Below the pieces are notes generated by a model, which saw only the letters and a program-made list of their open reading frames with translations, was not told the origin of the DNA and ran no database searches. DNA of 64,000 bases, taken from assembly GCF_022341425.1 (NCBI RefSeq), contig NZ_JABFUC010000005.1:186001-250000 (forward strand), in the 5' to 3' direction. Shown in pieces: positions 62,782-64,000 of this stretch. How positions within the stretch are numbered: position 1 is the first letter of the stretch; each line of letters starts with the position of its first letter. Source of the stretch: Billgrantia campisalis. GTDB taxonomy: Bacteria > Pseudomonadota > Gammaproteobacteria > Pseudomonadales > Halomonadaceae. The translations under genes and the position numbers were made by a program.

Positions 62782-64000
62782 ATGACCACGACCGCCTCAC
62801 CCAACAGCTTCCAGGCGCTGGTGCGCCTGCTGCGCTATGCCCGCGGCTACCGGCGGCGCATCGTCGCCGCCACCAGCTGCTCGATCGTCAACAAGATCTT
62901 CGATATCGCCCCGGAGATCCTGATCGGCGTGGCCATCGACGTGGTGGTCAACCAGGAGCGCAGCTTCGTCGCGCGGCTGGGCTTCACCACCCCCCAGGAG
63001 CAGATCTTCGTCCTGGCGATCCTGACCTTCTTTATCTGGGCCGGCGAGTCGATCTTCGAGTACCTCTACAAGATCCTGTGGCGCAACCTGGCCCAGCGCC
63101 TCCAGGCCGACATGCGCCTGGACACCTACGAGCACGCCCAGCGCCTGGACATGGCCTACTTCGAGTCGAAGAGCTCGGGGCAGCTGGTGGCCACCATGAA
63201 CGACGACGTCAACCAGCTGGAGCGCTTCCTGGACGGCGGCGCCAACTCGCTGATCCAGGTCGGCGTCACGGTGGTGGCGGTGGGGGCGGTGTTCTTCGTG
63301 ATCTCGCCGCTGATCGCGCTGCTCGCCTTCACGCCGATTCCGCTGATCATCTGGGGCGCCTTCTTCTTCCAGCGCAAGGCGGGGCCGCTTTACGCCGACG
63401 TGCGCGAGAAGGTGGGTGACCTGGCCAGCCGGCTCTCCAACAACCTGGCCGGCATCGCCACCATCAAGAGCTTCACCAGCGAGGCCCGGGAGGCCGAGCG
63501 GCTGCGGGAGGTGAGCGAGGCCTACGTGGCGGCCAACCGCCGGGCGATTCGGGTCAGCTCCGCCTTTATCCCGGTGATTCGCATGGCGATCCTGGCCGGT
63601 TTTTTGGCCACCTTCACCGTGGGCGGCATGCTAGCGCTGCGCGGCGACCTCAACGTGGGCGCCTACGGCGTGCTGGTGTTTCTCACTCAGCGGCTGCTCT
63701 GGCCGCTGACGGGTCTCGCCGAGGTGATCGACCTCTTCGAGCGCGCCATGGCCAGCACCCGGCGCATCCTCGACCTGCTGGCGGTGCCGATCACCGTGCG
63801 CGACAACCATGACACACCGCTGACAGAGCCGCTGCGAGGCGAGGTGGACTTCGAGGGGGTGAGCTTTCGCTATGCGGCAAGCGACGTGGGGGTGGAGAAC
63901 GTCAGCCTGCACGTGCCCGCCGGCCATACCCTGGCCCTGGTGGGCGCCACCGGCTCCGGCAAGTCGACCCTGATCAAGCTGCTGCTGCGCTTCTACGACC
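62782..64000 (+). CDS. ABC exporter, permease-ATPase fusion (cut by window end)
   Basis: The frame is open from ATG 62782 (AAGGA 8 nt upstream) to the last base, giving 406 residues. Residues about 20-330 form a six-helix exporter domain (ILIGVAIDVVVN; RLQADMRLDTYEHAQRLDMAYFESKSSGQLVATMNDDVNQLERFLD in family wording; NNLAGIATIKSFTSEAREAER). The nucleotide-binding domain begins near 350 and its Walker A GATGSGKST ends near residue 394. The rest of the ATPase lies beyond the edge. It follows the siderophore operon by 88 bp with no terminator seen, so siderophore export or simple adjacency are both possible. Confidence 0.9.
   Translation, partial: MTTTASPNSFQALVRLLRYARGYRRRIVAATSCSIVNKIFDIAPEILIGVAIDVVVNQERSFVARLGFTTPQEQIFVLAILTFFIWAGESIFEYLYKILWRNLAQRLQADMRLDTYEHAQRLDMAYFESKSSGQLVATMNDDVNQLERFLDGGANSLIQVGVTVVAVGAVFFVISPLIALLAFTPIPLIIWGAFFFQRKAGPLYADVREKVGDLASRLSNNLAGIATIKSFTSEAREAERLREVSEAYVAANRRAIRVSSAFIPVIRMAILAGFLATFTVGGMLALRGDLNVGAYGVLVFLTQRLLWPLTGLAEVIDLFERAMASTRRILDLLAVPITVRDNHDTPLTEPLRGEVDFEGVSFRYAASDVGVENVSLHVPAGHTLALVGATGSGKSTLIKLLLRFYD

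Overview
The window is a 64 kb piece of a high-GC gammaproteobacterial chromosome, most like a member of the Halomonadaceae (Halomonas or a relative). The evidence is gene content and order: a hinT-coq7-osmC block, an amgK-murU / lptD-surA-pdxA-rsmA-apaG-apaH block, a folK-folB / plsY / tsaD / rpsU-dnaG-rpoD block much like Pseudomonas, plus a PHA repressor and a BCCT osmolyte carrier next to a Usp protein. I see no rRNA, tRNA, CRISPR array, prophage or transposase gene. Most of it is ordinary chromosome; the unusual material lies in domain losses, degenerate sensor domains and intergenic repeats.

Layout. 0-5 kb: a secreted PRC-barrel-like protein, rsmE, phaR, purD, a thioesterase and a phosphoribulokinase-like gene. 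5-8.7 kb: hinT, coq7, an OsmC protein and the cell-wall recycling pair murU-amgK. 8.9-16.5 kb: envelope and housekeeping genes lptD, a SurA reduced to its chaperone core, pdxA, rsmA, apaG, apaH and an HD-less cca. 16.5-20.4 kb: a DHH phosphoesterase, folK-folB, plsY and tsaD. 20.6-26.4 kb: a NIT-type chemoreceptor and a 1229-residue PAS/GGDEF/EAL protein sit between tsaD and rpsU. 26.8-31 kb: rpsU-dnaG-rpoD with clear promoters and terminators.

31-45 kb: a LysR gene divergent from the serine deaminase sdaA; a complete five-gene branched-chain-type ABC transporter (livG-livF-livK-livH-livM); a LysR gene divergent from the glutathione-dependent formaldehyde pair frmA-frmB; mtgA; a DMT exporter; and a DUF4168 protein. 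44-53 kb is signalling: a cNMP/CBS/DUF294 protein with a DnaQ-like exonuclease, then three c-di-GMP proteins with different inputs (a phytochrome-like module with a damaged chromophore site, a GAF, and a membrane-anchored PAS). 53-58.6 kb: a BCCT carrier with a Usp protein, a small lipoprotein, a PQQ-type aldose dehydrogenase and an AEC carrier. 58.7 kb to the right edge: a Fur-box-preceded siderophore uptake operon (binding protein, two permeases, ATPase), followed by an ABC exporter cut by the window end.

The most interesting signals are: a SurA lacking both parvulin domains; a bacteriophytochrome-GGDEF protein that lacks the expected biliverdin cysteine and a pocket histidine; three copies of a ~95 bp intergenic repeat whose stems covary between copies; a ~145 bp MITE-like repeat whose end supplies a gene's stop codon; and a 14-bp palindrome in front of the liv operon.
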